The notes beneath the pieces were generated by a model, which saw only the letters and a program-made list of their open reading frames with translations, was not told the DNA's origin and did no database searches. Made by a program: the position numbers and the translations under genes. Below are positions 63,086 through 64,000 of a stretch of 64,000 bases of DNA, piece by piece; positions within the stretch are counted from its first letter, which is position 1, and the number at the start of each line of letters is the position of its first letter. The stretch spans positions 20,098,865-20,162,864 of the forward strand of contig NC_083599.1 in NCBI RefSeq assembly GCF_020882245.1. The letters are read 5' to 3'. This DNA comes from Rhopalosiphum padi. Lineage: Eukaryota > Arthropoda > Insecta > Hemiptera > Aphididae.

Positions 63086-63200
63086 ATGGCGGCGCAACGA
63101 ACGGAGTGGTTTCATGCGGGAACGATCGATGTAGCTCTCCCGGATGCCTCTGGCATGGCGGCGGCGGTCCAAAATATTAAATTACCATGGCAACCGTTGG
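63086..63200 (+). CDS. Candidate first coding exon of a plus-strand gene
   Basis: In a GC-richer patch, ATG at 63086 opens MAAQRTEWFHAGTIDVALPD, then ASGMAAAVQNIKLPWQPL, followed by a donor-like G|GTAAAT at 63200. A TATAAA lies at 63021, about 65 bp upstream of the ATG. The composition is protein-like, unlike most frames here. No family is recognised and no further exon appears before the window ends. The opposite strand is also open and has a consensus-like GCCGCCGCCATGCC, which encodes only 14 codons. This could equally be a noncoding CpG-rich promoter. Confidence 0.25.
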
Positions 63201-63757
63201 GTAAATCTATCTTTATTCGTAGAAGATTCCTTACCCCAAATAAATGGTCCAATGGACCAGTCCACGCGCGTATATTATGTACGTACCTACCTATTGTGTG
63301 GTGCGAGTCTGTGTGAAGGAGAGAGATAGTGAAATAAAAGTGAATGTGTTGTATACAAACCACCCTCGATAAACAAAAATCGACCACTTGCAGGCTTGCA
63401 AACACCACTTTTGAACAATAAGTTGCCAATCGATTTTCTTTTCACTTTTTTATCTCGAGTCTGCAATTTCTTGCTACCTTGTTCTATGCAATATCGAAAA
63501 TTATCTCAATTCCTTAATTTTACTCTTTTAAGAGTACATACAAGTGTTAAATGATTAATACCATTAACAAAAAAACCAATAGAGTACCTATTTATTCTAC
63601 TTACATTGTTTATCTGTGTTATGATCGTTATCTATTTTTGTTTTAGTTATAGGTATGGCATATTTACATGCAAATGATTATAAATTAATTACATCTACGT
63701 TTATGATTATGATTTATGATTTTTGCTGTTATACATTCTATTAGAATATAATTGTAT

Positions 63758-63827
63758 TTAGGGCCATTCTTACAATGTTTGGTTAAGTGTCGTTTAACTT
63801 AAACCGCACATTGTAAGACCGGCTCTT
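63758..63827. mobile_element. Tiny palindromic MITE, TTA-flanked
   Basis: GGGCCATTCTTACAATGT on the left and ACATTGTAAGACCGGCTC on the right are inverse, with an inner GGTTAAGT ... ACTTAAACC pairing. TTA lies on both sides, as for PIF/Harbinger insertion. At about 68 bp nearly the whole element is hairpin. Confidence 0.6.
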
Positions 63828-63829
63828 AA

Positions 63830-64000
63830 TCAACTTTATATAATATATTATTTTCATGATTTATAAATTAATGTACGTAGTGTACACATTAAATATTTTC
63901 ATACAGCTATATAAACCGTACTTTAGAATAAAAAAAACTGACGTTCAGTCTATGGCAAAAATTATTTCTTGTCTTTAATTTTAGGTTTAAGTGATATCCC
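63830..64000. other. End of window, no feature seen
   Basis: AT-rich; no frame or repeat recognised. Confidence 0.5.

Noticed and set aside
1..64000. CRISPR array, bacterial operon, phage or tRNA/rRNA genes
   Set aside because: No regularly spaced direct repeats with unique spacers, no dense ORFs, and no convincing tRNA T-arm (the GGTTCAAATC near 10660 lacks a cloverleaf).

Overview
The window looks like eukaryotic, insect nuclear DNA, most likely from an aphid or close hemipteran relative (inference). The base composition is very AT-rich, CpG is retained in short GC-rich patches, and short words such as taggtacctat recur. Long open frames are nearly absent, the one clear gene has multi-kilobase introns, and small DNA transposons with intact target-site duplications are common. 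There is nothing prokaryotic here: no dense ORFs, operons, CRISPR array or convincing tRNA/rRNA.

The one well-supported protein-coding gene lies on the minus strand in the right half. Three exons (58214-57960, 50367-50058, 35670-35474) join in frame into about 253 residues. These are the second half of repeat 1, all of repeat 2 and all of repeat 3 of a mitochondrial carrier (SLC25) protein, closest in feel to the ATP-Mg/Pi (SCaMC/SLC25A24-like) branch. The introns are about 7.6 and 14.4 kb. The first helix and any EF-hand domain must lie beyond 58.2 kb or outside the window. The junction between the first two exons keeps frame only with a GC-AG intron, and the third signature motif is degenerate. 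A 110-bp exon-like segment with a strong acceptor sits in the first intron.

A second probable coding exon (26946-26659, minus) encodes a small, very histidine- and acid-rich, probably secreted protein. A candidate first exon on the plus strand (63086-63200) and an open Q-rich segment near 11.1-11.3 kb are weaker. Transposase relics are a MULE fragment (55845-56135) and the C-terminal tail of a hAT transposase (3961-4053).

The rest is intergenic or intronic DNA filled with transposon debris. There are hAT-type elements with 8-bp duplications (2581-3679, 3723-4244, 11906-12291, 14998-15533, 29992-30281), TA-flanked Tc1/mariner/pogo-like MITEs (20269-20609, 36109-37032, 38491-38891, 62033-62216) and a tiny TTA-flanked palindrome (63758-63827). 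Others are a TTACGCC-ended element with palindromic subterminal repeats (41928-42806), composite foldbacks (8531-9607, 10710-11125, 27485-27905) and a GC-rich LTR-like block (18119-18520). Short GC-rich patches without convincing ORFs (about 13.0, 16.2, 19.5-20.2, 22.6-23.3, 25.5 and 39.1-39.4 kb) may be promoters or noncoding first exons, but this cannot be decided from sequence alone.
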